From Gloeophyllum trabeum ATCC 11539 (taxonomy: Eukaryota > Basidiomycota > Agaricomycetes > Gloeophyllales > Gloeophyllaceae): DNA of 64,000 bases. The translations under genes were made by a program, and so were the position numbers. This document shows positions 11,015 through 24,215 of the stretch, piece after piece; positions within the stretch are counted from its first letter, which is position 1, and the number at the start of each line of letters is the position of its first letter. The stretch spans positions 2,730,570 through 2,794,569 of the forward strand of contig NW_006920410.1 in NCBI RefSeq assembly GCF_000344685.1, given 5' to 3'. The notes below the pieces were generated by a model. That model was not told where the DNA came from, did no database searches, and was given only the letters and a program-made list of their open reading frames with translations.

Positions 11015-12100
11015 TCATCTCACGAAATTCATGGAGTAACCACCCTGCCCGTTTGGCTCGAACTTGAAGTTGTCTGTAGAAAGACCGAAGTGCCCTTGGA
11101 GAATGCGTCAGTATGCGGTGTGGATATCTGTATAATGGATTCGGATTGATTCACCTAGGACACTATTGCCGAGCCCTTTGAGCTTATCCATCATCTCCGC
11201 CATCTCGGCCTTCTGTGCTGCTTCAATCCGAGGTTTGATACTCTGTAGAGCTCGACGCATCTCCCCGATTTCATGCGACGAAGGAGGCAACACACTTAAG
11301 AGCGCAGTGTAATCTGAGGCAGCTCAATTGAGACACTGTTCAGAGGGTAATGCGAAACTCGTTACCTTCTTGTGCACTTGTTAGTGACGACCATGTACCA
11401 ATCTTCTGGTTGCAAGCAGCGCGCCTTTGCAAAGCTTTGACGTAGCCAGGGTCATCCAGCAATGCTGAACAAACGTCAGTACGTTCGGGTCGTCCGTCCG
11501 TGACTGGAGCACACCTTCAGTACAAGCCGCGACAGCCTCCTTATACTCTTCCTGTCACGACTGAATGTAAGCTATGAACGGTCTGGATAAATGCATACGC
11601 ACCAATTTCATGTGACATGCGCCTATGTTCGCACTCAGAACAGCTCGAACCTTGGCACATTCCTTCTCCACTTCAGTGAGGGGAGGTTGCGGCTCCTGCC
11701 CATCCTCGTTGCCCGTGGCTAATGGGCGATCATCCCCCTGGTCGTCGTCCTCGTCCAAACCACTTGTCAAGTCTCTCTCCCGCTCCTTCCCCTTTTTGGA
11801 CGTCAGGTTCTTCTTGCGTCGTGGTAATCGTCCCAGCCCAGTTCGGTAAGCATTCAGTGCCTCGGTCCATTTTCCAGCTCGGAAGTAGTCATTGCCCTCG
11901 AGTTTCAATTCCTCGGCTTCTTGGAGAGATTGCTTGTCGGTCCGTCAGTCATTGGAGGTACAACAGGACACGATATCGATTGCTACCTGGATAGCTTTCT
12001 CATCCTCAACCTTTCTGTCCGGTTCGGTGACATCGCAAGGCCCTCCAGAGAGTTCAGAACCGTCAGGATCGGATTGGACCAAGTGATTGTTCTCTGTCAT
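11015..12100 (-). CDS. TPR protein similar to TTC1
   Basis: Exons are complement 11987-12100, 11603-11932, 11515-11551, 11366-11464, 11155-11313 and 11015-11094, giving 272 residues with all phases consistent. The N-terminus is acidic. Three tetratricopeptide-repeat units are readable: LKLEGNDYFRAGKWTEALNAY, CHMKLEEYKEAVAACTEAL and ALQRRAACNQKIGTW. The C-terminus, ending LKGLGNSVLG-HFGLSTDNFKFEPNGQGGYSMNFVR, is the signature tail of the TTC1 family. TTC1 proteins are soluble co-chaperone adaptors; the animal member binds G-alpha proteins and Hsp70/Hsp90, and its function in fungi is not established. An acidic/basic insertion (Lys-rich, then Asp-rich) separates the first two helices. The start at 12100 is the first in-frame ATG that yields a sensible acidic N-terminus. 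Confidence 0.85.
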
Positions 12101-12316
12101 CTTGCCCGAGCAGGTCGGGCCGGCCTGCTTCCAGTGTAGTACAGTATGTACTGACGCGCCAGCGCGTGAAGTGAATGAAGTCATAGATCCGCGTATTACT
12201 TGGTATCTGATTACACATCCTGATCTCAAACTTAGCTGCAGAACGCATTCGACATATACTTAGGTAACCAAACGCTCCAGTTCAAGGTGCTTCACAGTCT
12301 TTCGCCCCGTAGTATC

Positions 12317-13383
12317 ATGCCTAACATTGGTGACAGTAAATGCATCCTCGTCGTCGGCGCGACCGCCGGCATAGGCAGGGCCCTGGCTAAGAGCCTCAAG
12401 GCCCTCCCATCCAAGCCCAAGGTCATTGTCACCGGTCGTCGACAAGAGAGATTAAATGAGCTGGCAAAAGAGGGATTCGAGACTGCCATGGTCAATATCG
12501 ACACCGATCGGGCTGGCCTCAAGCAGTTCGTCGACTCCATTGTCAGCAAATACCCAGAGGTGTGTCAAATCCCGCTGCCCCCCTGTGACTGGATGTCTCA
12601 CAACACGCCCCAATGCCAGGTCGATGCAGTCATTTTCTCGGCCGGTATTCAGCACGAGTTCGATTTCACCAAGCCCGAAACGGTCGATCTGGACAGTGCG
12701 TACATTCCTCCTGTTACACTGTAACCAACTAATTTCCATAGAACTCGTGAGCGAACTAAACACTAACTACACCGCCATCGTTACGATGATAACGTACTTC
12801 CTGCCCCATTTCCTCAAAGTCGCAGTGAGTCTCCCTGTCCTTTCCGAGGAAATTGTACCCTGATCTTCCCCTGCCAGTCCAAGGGCCAGCCATGCTTTAT
12901 CGTCCCAATCACATCCGGCCTCGGAATAGTGCCTGGACCTTGGGTTCCATGCTACTCTGCAACCAAGGCTGCTCTGCATAGTTACAGCATCTCTCTGAAT
13001 GAGCAGCTTAGGGGAACTGGCGTCCATGTCATGGAGATCATGCCACCGTGAGTCCCACCTTTATACTTGAGTTAGGCAGTAGCTGAACCCGCCCCAGGCT
13101 GGTGGAGTCTGAGCTTCATGACCGTACGTTTCCGTTTCCGTACAAACTCTGGCAGTTGGGCTCCTGATCTAATTCATAAGCAGATCAAGGCAAGACTCCA
13201 GTTCTTTCCAAAGTTTGGATGCCTCTGGATGAGTACACTAAGCATGAAGTGGATGGCCTCTTGCGCGGCGATACTTTCATCCCCATCGGCCAGACTGCGG
13301 ATAACTTCGAGAAATTCGAAAAGGGCAAGGATGAGATAGCTCGGGGATCCTTCAAATTCATCCAAAGCTTGAATTCGTCTTAA
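12317..13383 (+). CDS. Short-chain dehydrogenase/reductase, tandem copy 1
   Basis: This is a classical SDR with an NAD(P)-binding Rossmann fold. Exons 12317-12559, 12620-12695, 12742-12824, 12878-13047, 13098-13123 and 13184-13383 give 265 residues. The dinucleotide motif GATAGIG is at residues 14-20. The catalytic residues are Ser147 (ITSG), Tyr160 and Lys164 (YSATK). Arg-Arg after the second beta strand (TGRRQERL) favours NADP(H). The substrate cannot be told; fungal relatives are annotated only as oxidoreductases. A second gene, 14053-15126, shares all intron positions and most sequence, so the pair arose by tandem duplication. It is transcribed toward its paralogue and LYS1. Confidence 0.88.
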
Positions 13384-14052
13384 AGATGCGGTACATGGTC
13401 TGTATACCCTGGATATCTCTGTCGCACGTATCGTGACTTTACCTGACGTTCTCTCCATAGAGACAATCTCCTGCCATTACCATATCCAAGAGTGATATGC
13501 GTCGTAGGATAGCATAGAGTACTGGTCGGTGTAGGATGCCCAATCAAAAATTGATAGGATTATTATGGTTACCGAGATGCATGCCATGATGCGCCGGCGC
13601 TCAAGCGCTCACCGGTGCACCTGCCGTGAGCATATACCATGTTTCGTTGACAATGACTCCTACGATTCTGCTCCATATCTCGGGCGGCGCTCGGTTTAGT
13701 CCCGCACTAACTCCATTACAACAAACAACAAACCATTCGCGGAATGCCAATCGAGAACGAGAGAAACTGGGATACAGATATGGTAGATATGGTACGACAT
13801 GGTGCTGAAGGAACGTCACGGGCGTACTTCGCGGGTGGAGACAGTACCATAGGATTTGTAGACCGTGATAGGTGGGATTAAGCATGGGTAGCAGGCTTGC
13901 TGGAGGTCACTCGAGAGCGAAGCTCCCAGGGCTTCTCGAACTTGCGGCCGGGCATTCGCCTGTGGACTTGACGTATAAATGGTCGTAGAGTCCATGTCCT
14001 CCTGGACGCTACTTCAAAGCATTTCCTTATCGCCGTCCGGAGTGCCGCAGTC
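13384..14052. other. Spacer between the tandem dehydrogenases
   Basis: The 669 bases contain no supported gene. Short open frames on either strand (for example minus 13601-13885) lack motifs. The right end is presumably the promoter of the second dehydrogenase. Confidence 0.5.
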
Positions 14053-15126
14053 ATGTCCGCCACGCCAGGGATTGCCGATAGCAAGTGCGTGCTGGTGATC
14101 GGGGCAACCGCAGGTATAGGAAGGGCCTTGGCCGCTAGCATCCACTCGTTGCCCTCGAAACCTACCGTGGTCGTATCTGGTCGACGCCAGCAACGTCTCG
14201 ACGAGCTGTGCAAGACAGGTCTGGAGACTATCCAATTCGACGCGAACACCGATGCAAAGAGCTTGAAAGCGTTCGTAGATGACCTCCTGGAGCGATATCC
14301 ACAGGTACGAGGGCCTTGCGCTGCACTTAATAAGTGTTGATGAAATGCGCATCCTAGTTGGACACCATAGTGTTCTCCGCCGCAGTGCAACAGGAGTTCG
14401 ATTTCGCCAAACCGGAGACCATAGACTTGAAGAGTAAGACTGTGTCTTCCAAAATTGCTGCTGCTACTCACCTGATGGCTACCCAGAATTCTATAGCGAA
14501 TTGAATCTGAACTACGTTATGATAGTGACATTAATCACGTACTTGCTTCCGCATTTCTTCAAGCTTGGGGTAAGCTGGCTCCTCTCCTTGGTCTGTCTCA
14601 AGACACTGATGCTCTAGCAGGAACAGGGTCAGCCCTGTTTTATCGTTCCAATCACGTCGAATCTAGGCATTGCGCCCGGCGCGTGGACCCCTTGCTACTC
14701 TGCAACCAAGGCTGCTTTGCATAGTCTGAGTCTGTCTCTCAACGAGCAGCTGAAGGATACCAATGTCCACATAATGGAAATAATGCCTCCGTGCGTTTCT
14801 GTGCATTGGCTTACCGTCATCTCCCGAGCTAACAACACCGAGAATAGCCTTGTTGAATCAGAGCTGCACGACAGTAAGTCTCCTTGGATTCTTTGACTCG
14901 GATGCGAATACTGATCCCATCGTTACCCTGGGCAGCCGCCGGAAATACAGGGAAAGTGGCCAAATATTGGATGCCGCTTGAGATGTTCGTGCACGATGTC
15001 ATGGAGGGTCTGAAGAGAGGGGACAGGACAATCGCCGTCGGCCTCTCTAGGGAGCAATATGAAAGATTTGAAAAGGGCAAGGAAGACGTCGTACACCAGA
15101 CCATGGAAGTGTGGAAGACATGGTAG
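14053..15126 (+). CDS. Short-chain dehydrogenase/reductase, tandem copy 2
   Basis: Exons 14053-14304, 14358-14433, 14487-14569, 14621-14790, 14848-14873 and 14936-15126 again give 265 residues. Exons 2 to 5 have exactly the same lengths as in copy 1 (76, 83, 170 and 26 nt); only the first and last differ (plus and minus nine bases). The motif GATAGIG and the catalytic Ser150, Tyr163 and Lys167 (YSATK) are intact, so both copies should be active. Divergence lies mainly in the substrate-facing C-terminal region (KVAKYWMPLEMFVHDVMEGL), suggesting different substrates. No cofactor switch is visible (SGRRQQRL). Confidence 0.88.
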
Positions 15127-15299
15127 CAAATGTAGTACAGGCTTGCATTGTCCGACACGTCCGAAATCCTCCTTTCACGTGACGAGTGTAAGATAATTTG
15201 CCCCAAACCGGTCTATCAACTCCTATCGAGTCAAACAGAGTCGCGATTTTAAGTGATTCCGGGCTACTCTAGTCATCGTTCATCTTCCCACTTGCCATC

Positions 15300-16568
<1,269 letters not shown>

Positions 16569-17216
16569 GCAGCGAGTGCTCTGTCGCGAAAAGACGAGAA
16601 CTGCCTAGAGTTCCGTCACCCTGATAGTACAGAATCGTAGTGTAATGAATCAGAAACATCGTACTATGATAGAATCGCTTTGTGATATGATGTACTGGTA
16701 GCAACCGCGCACGGACGCAAAAATACGATCAGCGTGCGAGGTCGTCGCCAAGGAGGGAGTTGGAGGTGTACGGAGGCCGGCTTGGGCATATGTGTCTCGC
16801 GATTGACTGCGCAGAGAACGCAGCGACGGCCATGCCATGATCTCTGGCAGGAACACGCAGACCGGCTGGAACTACTGCCAGAGCAGGGAAAGATGCAGCA
16901 GCGGGAGCCAGAGCCAAGATACGCAGTCGGTGTCAGTGATAAATATACAAGGCCGAGGTTACGGTTGTAGCCAAGTACCATCGCTGTTTGTATGTAATTA
17001 GCAGCCGTCAAAGCAGCGTGGCGGCAGCCTCTTTCTTTTCTCCAGTCCTCTTCCTCCTCTGCTGTGGGTTTCTGGTCTCTCTTTCTTTCTTTATTCGGGC
17101 CCGACTACGACTTGTGCAATTTACTTTCCAAATTACACCGGTGCTGGTCGCCCTCCTAATCCCCTCCGTAATAATATCCGCAGCAAACCTCTTCTCGTCA
17201 ATCGTCCTTCTAGATC
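16569..17216. promoter_or_regulatory. LYS1 3' region and pyrimidine-rich leader of the next gene
   Basis: No gene is evident. From about 17020 to 17210 the plus strand is strongly pyrimidine-rich (runs of CT and TTTC) and ends two bases before ATG 17217, a composition common in fungal core promoters and 5' leaders. The stretch 16570-17000 shows nothing beyond short unsupported frames. Confidence 0.45.
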
Positions 17217-18503
17217 ATGGAATACCCAGTCTCCCCGGTCCCCGAAATCCACATCTCCTTTGCTCCCCCCGATGAGCCTCGCAAGGAGCCCTATTCTCCC
17301 TTCGCGTCGTTGAGTCCTCTTACGCAGGATGACGACGATGGTTACAGGCCCACCCTTTTGTCACCACCCTGCACGGCGTCTCCCAAGGTGCATAGACAGT
17401 TGTCGCCCCTGCGTCCTGCAGATGCGCCTGTCGGGAAGGGCCTTGACCGCGACCGCTTCGAGGCGCTCCTGAGGTCCTCACGCGAGCGTAATACCGCCGT
17501 GGGCGCCAAGAAATCCCTTGATTTGCGCAAGGAGATAGCTTTGAAGGCTCACAAGAGCAAGCAAAGTACGCCCATACCTATGATCTCCTGATATGTCTGT
17601 TGACTATCTGCTGCAGTGGAGAGGCGCGCAGTCTTTCTCTCGAAGATCCAAGCTCCCCCGTCTCCTACCGCCACGGGTCTGCCCAAGACCCCGCCGGAGT
17701 CGCCGGCCATTTTCCACTACACCTTACCGTCCCCGGGGCTTGTGTCTCCGTTGGCCGTCTTCGAGTCCATTCAAGAGAACCCATCCGGGTTCCCCGCCAG
17801 GGAGCCTTGGGTCGAGCAAGTCGACTTCCGTTTGCCCAAGGAGTACGCCACTCAGGTCAAGAAGCCTATGTCCCCTTCGTTTGCCAAGCCATTGCCGTCT
17901 CTGGACCAGATCACCGCTCATCTGAGCTCCCATGGCCATGTCGCTCCCCAGCGTGAACCCCGTGCGACTCGCCGATCGCCGATCCCTCTGCCTGACTTCT
18001 TGCGCGGCCGCGTGAATAGACAGAAGTCGCCTGCTCGTGCAGAGGCTCCGGCGCCGAAGCCCCGGCGCAACCTTCCTATCGGTGTCGGTAGACTTCAGTT
18101 CCCCGCTCGCAACACTGTTCCTGCGGTGCCTGAGCCCGTCTCGCCTCAGCCGCAGCACTTGCACCAGCTGCCGCCTAGGTCTCCGGGAGCACCGTTGACC
18201 CCGAAGATTACAATTACGACGACGGTAGTCCCTCGAACGTCGACCACGTCCCCGGTTGACTTGACTGAGTCTAACCTCCAGGCTCTCACCGCTCGCGCTC
18301 GCAAGGCAAGTGACATGCTGTCGACCCTGCGGCGCCGCACGGTCGAACTGCACTTGGATGCCCACTCGCTGCAGGGCCTGAACGGTCGCGATGTGGAGGA
18401 CGATAGGAAGTCGGGGAGGCGGCACAGCGCGCCCGCCGAGTTGGTCCAAAGGCGAAGAGAAGGTTTCATGCACCCCGTCTTGGATTTGCCCGGCGGGTTC
18501 TAA
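17217..18503 (+). CDS. Proline-rich disordered protein of unknown function
   Basis: Two exons, 17217-17565 and 17617-18503, encode 411 residues. I do not recognise the family. The protein is rich in Pro, Ser and Arg, with many SP/TP sites (for example SPLTQ, LSPP, QLSPLRP, PPSPTATGLP) that are potential targets of proline-directed kinases. A short basic helix around residues 75-115 (DRDRFEALLRSSRERN...DLRKEIALKAHKSKQ) and a second helix near residue 330 (ALTARARKASDMLSTLRRR) are the only likely ordered pieces. A further RRHSAP motif near the C-terminus fits a basophilic-kinase site. No membrane segment or signal peptide is present. The start follows the pyrimidine-rich leader, and the intron has clean GT-AG ends. 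Confidence 0.7.
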
Positions 18504-19096
18504 GGACTCTCCGCTTCTCTTATAATCTTGCAAATGACAATGAACCAAAGGATTCTCGGGATGCCCATGTATCTTTATTCTTCGATTGACCCTTTTTACC
18601 CCTTTATACTCTTATTCCTTTCTTCGCTGCGGGTGTTTGTACTTTGCCGGAGGTGGAAGGGGGAAGAGAAGGAGACTCCAATGTGTTTGTAGGACTAGCT
18701 GATTTCTTCAGGCTGCGCCTACCTTTTCATGTTCCTTGCAGTACCTCTCACTCATTACCCACTAGCTCGAGGATACGGGCTGTGCCCCAATCTTCACCCC
18801 CACGGAATATCGTGCCGGCATCACTACGATGTACACATTCGTGTAGTAGATATCATCAGACTGGTTCTTGGTGTCGATATGCTGCCACAGAAGAAAATTA
18901 GGTCAAGCAAAATTAATATCGTCTAGTTTCGCCCGTCTTACACGTGCGTCGGCTTCATAGCGTCAGAATGGGTCTCAAATTCCAGTGCCAGGTTCTGCAA
19001 GCTCTACGTTCCTTTAGAATGTGGGTAGCGATACAAATGACCAGTTCCTGCTGTCGGAGAATTGTCCATATCCATTTTCTCAAAGTTGCCGAGAGA
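18504..19096. other. Convergent 3' region
   Basis: The 593 bases lie between the proline-rich gene and the stop of IES1 copy 1, so they should hold two 3' UTRs. Only short frames without motifs are present. Confidence 0.5.
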
Positions 19097-20941
19097 TTAG
19101 TCCCATTGTGCTTGCTGCCACTGACCCGTGAAAGTGCGTGGTGGCTCAAAATCCTGTCCCTCTTCACCTTCGGCACCAGCACGATATCCTCCTTCTTCGG
19201 GCGGTGGTGAAGGAGTCGCGGACTTCCCTCGCAGCCTGGTAATAACACTGAGTCGACGTTCTGCAAGACTAACATTTTAGAGAATGCAATTTATATTACA
19301 ACGGGTGTACTCACGTAGCTCTAGACGCATGTTTTCGTCGACGTATTCTTCGTCGGAGTCCATCAATGGGTCCGCCGTGTTCACTGAGAACCAGGCCTCT
19401 GCTTTGACGTCAGTCCGCAGACTATAACAACCCAAGTGACACGTACGCTGTAGCATGGAGCGTTCTGCATCCCCGAGCCCTCCGCTCCCTTGCGCAGGGG
19501 CTGTGGGGGCAGGGGCTGTCGGACATAAGATCAATCGCCTTAACACGAAAGGAGTGCACGGACCTCTAGGCTGAGGATTCCGAGGTTTGAGTTGTTCCCG
19601 CTCTTTGGGTACGTAGTGGTGAAACGTCTCTCCTCTACTACCTTGGTGCACGGGAGGATGTTGGGTTCGGTGCCTCCTAGGTGCAAGATCTAAAGGGAAC
19701 TTCAGCTGACCACGCTTCGTCGTAAAACTATGCACGCACCCCTCTGGAGAGGCGGAGGGGCAGGCGAGGGGATGCTGCGTCTCTCATGCTCCGTCTGGTT
19801 CACGAGCTTCTGTAAGAATTGGCTCCTAAGCTGAGACATTTTTCTGCCCCATTCGATCTCGTCAGGGGGATCCATATTTTCCTCCTCCATTTCCCTGGGC
19901 GTGATATGACGAAGACGGGGGACCTTTCCCGGATGTTGTCGAGCGTACTCGTCGCAAAAGGGATTTGGTACATCTGTGCCTTCGAGATAGTGGAAGATGA
20001 GCCAAAGGAAAGCACGCGCGCGCGAAGCCGAGGACAATTCAACCGGCATGAAGAGATCCAGGAAGTCCGTGGGTGGGTCGAAGTGGGGCAGAGACTAGTG
20101 CCGAAAGTTAGATTAGACGCCAGAAGAAGGTTTCGCGGCTCTCACGGAGGCATGGTTCGCTAGGACAAAAATTAGATTAACTACACTAGTCGGAGGTTTC
20201 TGTCCAGATTGCTTTGGCCGGGAGATGAACAGAAGGTGCAGTGATGAGACGAGCTCCACTCACTACTTTTGTGATCACTTCAGCTGGAGTAGACGGCGGT
20301 CCGTTCTTGAATTCAGAGGGCAACAAAGCAGCCTTTAGACAGTTTTTGATACGGGGCGCATCCTGTGCATTGCCATCCGTTTTCTGTAATGAAGGGACCG
20401 GATGGTATGATCTAAGCGCTGTCTTCATTTCCGGGAAAACTAGGGCGGCAACAAACTATGAGCCGTGGAAAGACTCAAAAACTCAAGACACTGCGTACAG
20501 GCCATCGTTGTGTTGATTCTACCAACGTTGGTCAGGAGGCAAATCTTCGCAAATTCCAGTGCGAAAGGCGGCGTCTCGACCATCTTGTCCTTCAACACCT
20601 TTGAACACTTGCTAGAGTTGAAGAGCGCATTGACGTATAGATCGGCGAAGGTCACTTTGTTGGCCGCCTTCCCGGGTGATGGATCTGTGAAGACTCTCGC
20701 CGTGTCCGAAAATATATGGTGAAGAACAGCGAACTGGACGTCCTTTCGAGTAAGCGGTTCAGCATCGCCGCGCTTGATTGGTACGGTTTTCCGGTGGACA
20801 TATTGCGAGCTGCTCATGCCGTCTTGAGTGGCCGGATCTTCAGATAAAAGCAAGCTAGAAGACTTACGCAGTTTCTGCTTGCGGAGGAGCCCATCCCTGG
20901 ACATTGGGCTGTCTTGAAGGACCACCTTGATCGGGGTCCAT
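19097..20941 (-). CDS. IES1: INO80 complex subunit IES1-like, copy 1
   Basis: IES1 is a fungal-specific subunit of the INO80 nucleosome remodeller. Eight exons are proposed on the minus strand: 20868-20941, 20499-20812, 20264-20439, 20146-20199, 19740-20094, 19447-19689, 19315-19398 and 19097-19260, giving 487 residues. Conserved stretches include EPLTRKDVQFAVLHHIFSD, KVTFADLYVNAL, NVGRINTTMAFFPEMKTAL, YHPVPSLQKTDGNAQDAPRI, VVNLIFVLANHA, and SSASRARAFLWLIFHYLEG. The tail is acidic, then ends GQWQQAQWD. A second full copy lies at 39823-41895 in the opposite orientation with matching exon phases. Family assignment rests on remembered similarity to fungal IES1, not a search. The first intron ends at a less typical ATGAG acceptor, chosen because it restores the frame. 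Confidence 0.72.
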
Positions 20942-21534
20942 GAGAGGAAAAGACGAGAATAGATACGGAAAACAAAGGAGCGATTAGGACACGCGGTGCC
21001 GGAATTGTAAGCCTCTTCACAGGAAGGGGGGAAGCAGAAATCTATACAGTTCTTTCACGTGCAGATGACTTGAAGAGGGCGGACCTATTCGCACGATTAT
21101 CATCAGAAGGCTTGAGCAATCAGCTGGAGAGGTGTACAGCACATCCTAAAAGTACAGACGCCACATGAGTTGGCTGATAGACACACTGATCACGGTAGCC
21201 AGGTGGACAGATAAAATCCTCACCTTCCCTACTACACTCGACGGATTGGGGACAGCCCATCGCCACAAAAGAAAAATTAGCTGGCCGCGCGGAAAACAAA
21301 GGCAGGACAAAAGAGGTGCTTCGGCTTACCCACACTGTAGTGTAACTTGGCTAGGTTCTTTACGTATACTAATCCCAATTCGATCACTAGGGTCGTCCAA
21401 ATTAGCAATTCGCGGATGCAAAAATCCTTGTGATTACCTAATACAGCGAACTTCTCAAGTCGTTAGAGTGCGCCGGCTTCGTGGCGAAGCAGTGGCAGTC
21501 TCTTGCACAATTGCCTCTATCAAAACCTCTCAGG
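20942..21534. promoter_or_regulatory. Divergent promoter region IES1 copy 1 / TIM8
   Basis: The 593 bases separate two divergent starts. I see no further gene; the one long plus-strand frame (21165-21548) overlaps the TIM8 start and has no motif. No specific regulatory site was recognised. Confidence 0.45.
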
Positions 21535-21902
21535 ATGTCCCAATTTAACGAAGAGACGCAGGTAAGTCGTGACACTGGCGTCTCCAAGTGCGACTGATGT
21601 AAGGGATGTCGAACAGAAGGAGATGCAGACGTTCATTGAGCAACTGCGAGCCTCGTCCCAGTTACAGCAGAATATTGCAAACTTCACCAACAAGTGCTGG
21701 GACAAGTACGTTAGCTCTCACATTCCCATGCTATTATGCATAACTCATCGCTCTCGGTAGGTGCGTCTCTGGGACACCATCGACCTCTTTCTCCAGTAGC
21801 GAACAAGGTTGCCTCGCCAACTGCGTGGAAAGGTTCTTGGACACAAGTGTGTTTATCGTGAAACGGATAGAGGAACAGAGAGCCAATCGCGGATTCACAT
21901 GA
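21535..21902 (+). CDS. TIM8: Mitochondrial intermembrane-space chaperone Tim8
   Basis: Small Tim proteins escort hydrophobic precursors across the intermembrane space; Tim8 works with Tim13. Exons 21535-21561, 21617-21705 and 21761-21902 give 85 residues. The twin CX3C motif is present: Cys36/Cys40 (NKCWDKC) and Cys56/Cys60 (GCLANC), with 15 residues between, as the family requires for its two disulphides. The start MSQFNEETQ and the ending ERFLDTSVFIVKRIEEQ fit fungal Tim8. For intron 1 the acceptor at 21616 (GAACAG) was chosen because the nearer AAG at 21603 would shift the frame. There is no cleavable presequence, as expected for this family. Confidence 0.93.
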
Positions 21903-22103
21903 CGCTCCTATTACTTGGCCTTGAGCTGAGCACATTTTATAGGGACAGTCCAAATGCCAAATGTTTGCCGTGTACGTATACGAGTTCCGAGTCCATGCAC
22001 AAAAACGGATACCTAAGCACGGTGTATAATGCCACATATTATACCTTTAATGGCATGGACAGAGATTGCAGCCCCAGAGCTTGCCCAGAACACAAAGACG
22101 TGA

Positions 22104-23651
22104 CTATACAACATACTGTCTGAACTTCGTCCAAGTCCAGCCGAGCATAGCAGGTGTGAAGAAACAAAATGCATCCAGTATCTCGTGCTTGCTACGCAGT
22201 TGCAGAGGAATCTCAACAACATCTTCCGACGCAAAGGAGCCGGTGTCCAAATATTTGGCCATCAGCTGGTCTTTCTCCCGCCATATTCCCCGGAGCCACT
22301 CTTCGAATATGACCTTCTCTGCTTCAGGCACCTCAATTTCAACTGCACTAGTGGCAGAGCCGTTAGGCAAAACCGTCGGATTGGAAGAAGATAGATCTCC
22401 CAATGGCACGTCCGATGCTACGTTAAAGCGCCGGATGTGCATATGGATGGTCGGCGGGGGAATCCGGTCAAGGAATATCGACCGAAGGGTGTAATAGGAC
22501 TGTCCGTAGCCAAATCGCGGTATCCCTTGGTAGGGTTAGCACGAATCAAGGATATATCACACGTACGCATACCTGGATATGCAACGGTAATATCCAAAAG
22601 TTGTAAGCTAGGGATGCGAGGGGCAAGGGATCGTAAACTATATTGAAGTCCTGTCGACCGAGGAAGTAACGTGTGCATCATGTCTGGCTTCAAAACAAAA
22701 TCCTGTCAGTTGACGGAATGGATTGATGCTGGCGCCCTGATATGGCACGTACAACTCCTAACTTATCTGCGTATTTCTTGCTCACGGGCCTCGTGTCTGC
22801 ACTGACCAAGGTGCCCTCGGGATAGAGCAGGAAAGACAAGGGCAAGTCCTGGATCTCTGCACGCCGACCCAATCGCGAAAGCTGAGCCGATAGATGCAAT
22901 CTATCGGATGCCCATGACCGAGCTAGGAAGATGAAATCGAAGAATTGCATACCCTAGACCATGCCATGCGAGTGAGAGATTGCGAGACATTCCGTAGAGT
23001 GTGCCACGCACCCAGCCAACGACAGGTATCCACTTCAAACTCTTCTTTAGAACGATGAACACGTCTCTGTGGGTATTCATGAAATACATCAGACACCATG
23101 CATACCACCAGTCTGCGTAAATCTGCATAGAACTGTCAGATTACAGGCCTTGTCCACACGCACGACCCGCAAAGCATGTACCTGATGGTTAGCTATGAGT
23201 ACAGACTTGTCCGGCAGGCGCAACTCGGTGACTCTGCCAGAGCGGTCCCGTACTACTATCCTTTCTAATTCTTCGTCAGCGAATCGCCCGTTCCCGTCCT
23301 TCTCGAAGGTAACGGCCAGCTGAGTCGGCGCAAACCACTGGCACATGAGGACTTCAGGCGGTCCTTCAGCTGCAGCGTATTACTTTGAAGACTAGACAGA
23401 GCTTGCTCACCGAGGAGTGTCCCAAACGAGCCTTTGGTATATCGAACCCCCACTTCGTAAAGTCTCCAGGCCACATCCAGTGGTATAAACCGTAAGGGCA
23501 ACAGAAAGACAAACTGTGTGCCATTGATCATGATACACCCAACATTGAAGATTATGAAGAACAGTATTCCGTTGAGTACTTGGGCCCATGTCCTTGAAGG
23601 TCGCGAGGGGATAGGGAGTGCGTACACTGGCACGGGTGCCTCAGCCGCCAT
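22104..23651 (-). CDS. PlsC-family lysophospholipid acyltransferase (LCLAT1/CST26-like)
   Basis: Exons are complement 23411-23651, 23182-23369, 23012-23122, 22753-22953, 22573-22702 and 22104-22525, giving 430 residues with consistent phases. The catalytic motif is NHQIYADWW (His142 and Asp147, HX4D). The acyl-acceptor box is LYPEGT, preceded by FDFIFLARSWASDRLHL. An N-terminal membrane segment (GILFFIIFNVGCIMINGTQFVFLLP) and a C-terminal hydrophobic stretch (AFCFFTPAMLGW) suggest an ER or mitochondrial membrane protein. The DWW after the catalytic His is typical of the lysocardiolipin / lysophosphatidylinositol acyltransferase branch rather than of SLC1. The acceptor lipid cannot be decided from sequence. 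The ATG at 23651 is preferred over an upstream in-frame TTG. Confidence 0.85.
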
Positions 23652-23916
23652 GATAACCAAAAGACGCCAAGAAACCCTCTGCACAAGCAAGATACAGAGA
23701 AGAGTATAATACAGTCCAAGGCGGATATGATACACAACAGAGTCGGCCTTGCGGACCAGTCTCAGAGGCCGCAGTAGTTAGCTAACCCGCCAGCACGCTT
23801 CTTTAGCGTTTCCCCTATATAGGGAAACATATAGTGCTTCCCGATCGCTGAGAACAGCTTTATCATATGCCACATTGCCAGTGTCAATTTCGAGCCGATC
23901 CGATACGCGTATGACA

Positions 23917-24192
23917 TTCCGATTCCTCTAGAATCGGTTTACTGTTCAGTAGTTGTATAGGGCTCTCTGGCGATCGAGAAAGCGAGCGCTTAACAGGGGT
24001 TATACCACTTACGTCCCAAATTACTCGAAATGTAATAGGAGCACTATTCATAAATGGTAGGTGGCCCGATCCAAATCTTACCGCCACCAACAAATAGGAA
24101 CTATTACCCCTTATGTCGGGGATTACTGTTTGTGTGATAGAAATTAATTCCAAATATGTAGGGTGGCACTGTCAGGCATTCCCCGGCTGCCT
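23917..24192 (-). repeat. Dispersed repeat, inverted copy, right part (interrupted)
   Basis: This is the 276-bp right end of the ~0.7-kb repeat family in inverted orientation. It breaks off exactly at the dinucleotide where the missing 415 bases resume at 26251-26665; together they make 691 bp, matching the intact copy A (693). The terminal hairpin and the edge sequence AATCGGAA are present. The open frame on this strand that runs through the block (ITFRV-WDVSGITPVK) is also open in the other copies. Confidence 0.82.
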
Positions 24193-24215
24193 GTGGAATT
24201 GGGGGCGTTACTCAC

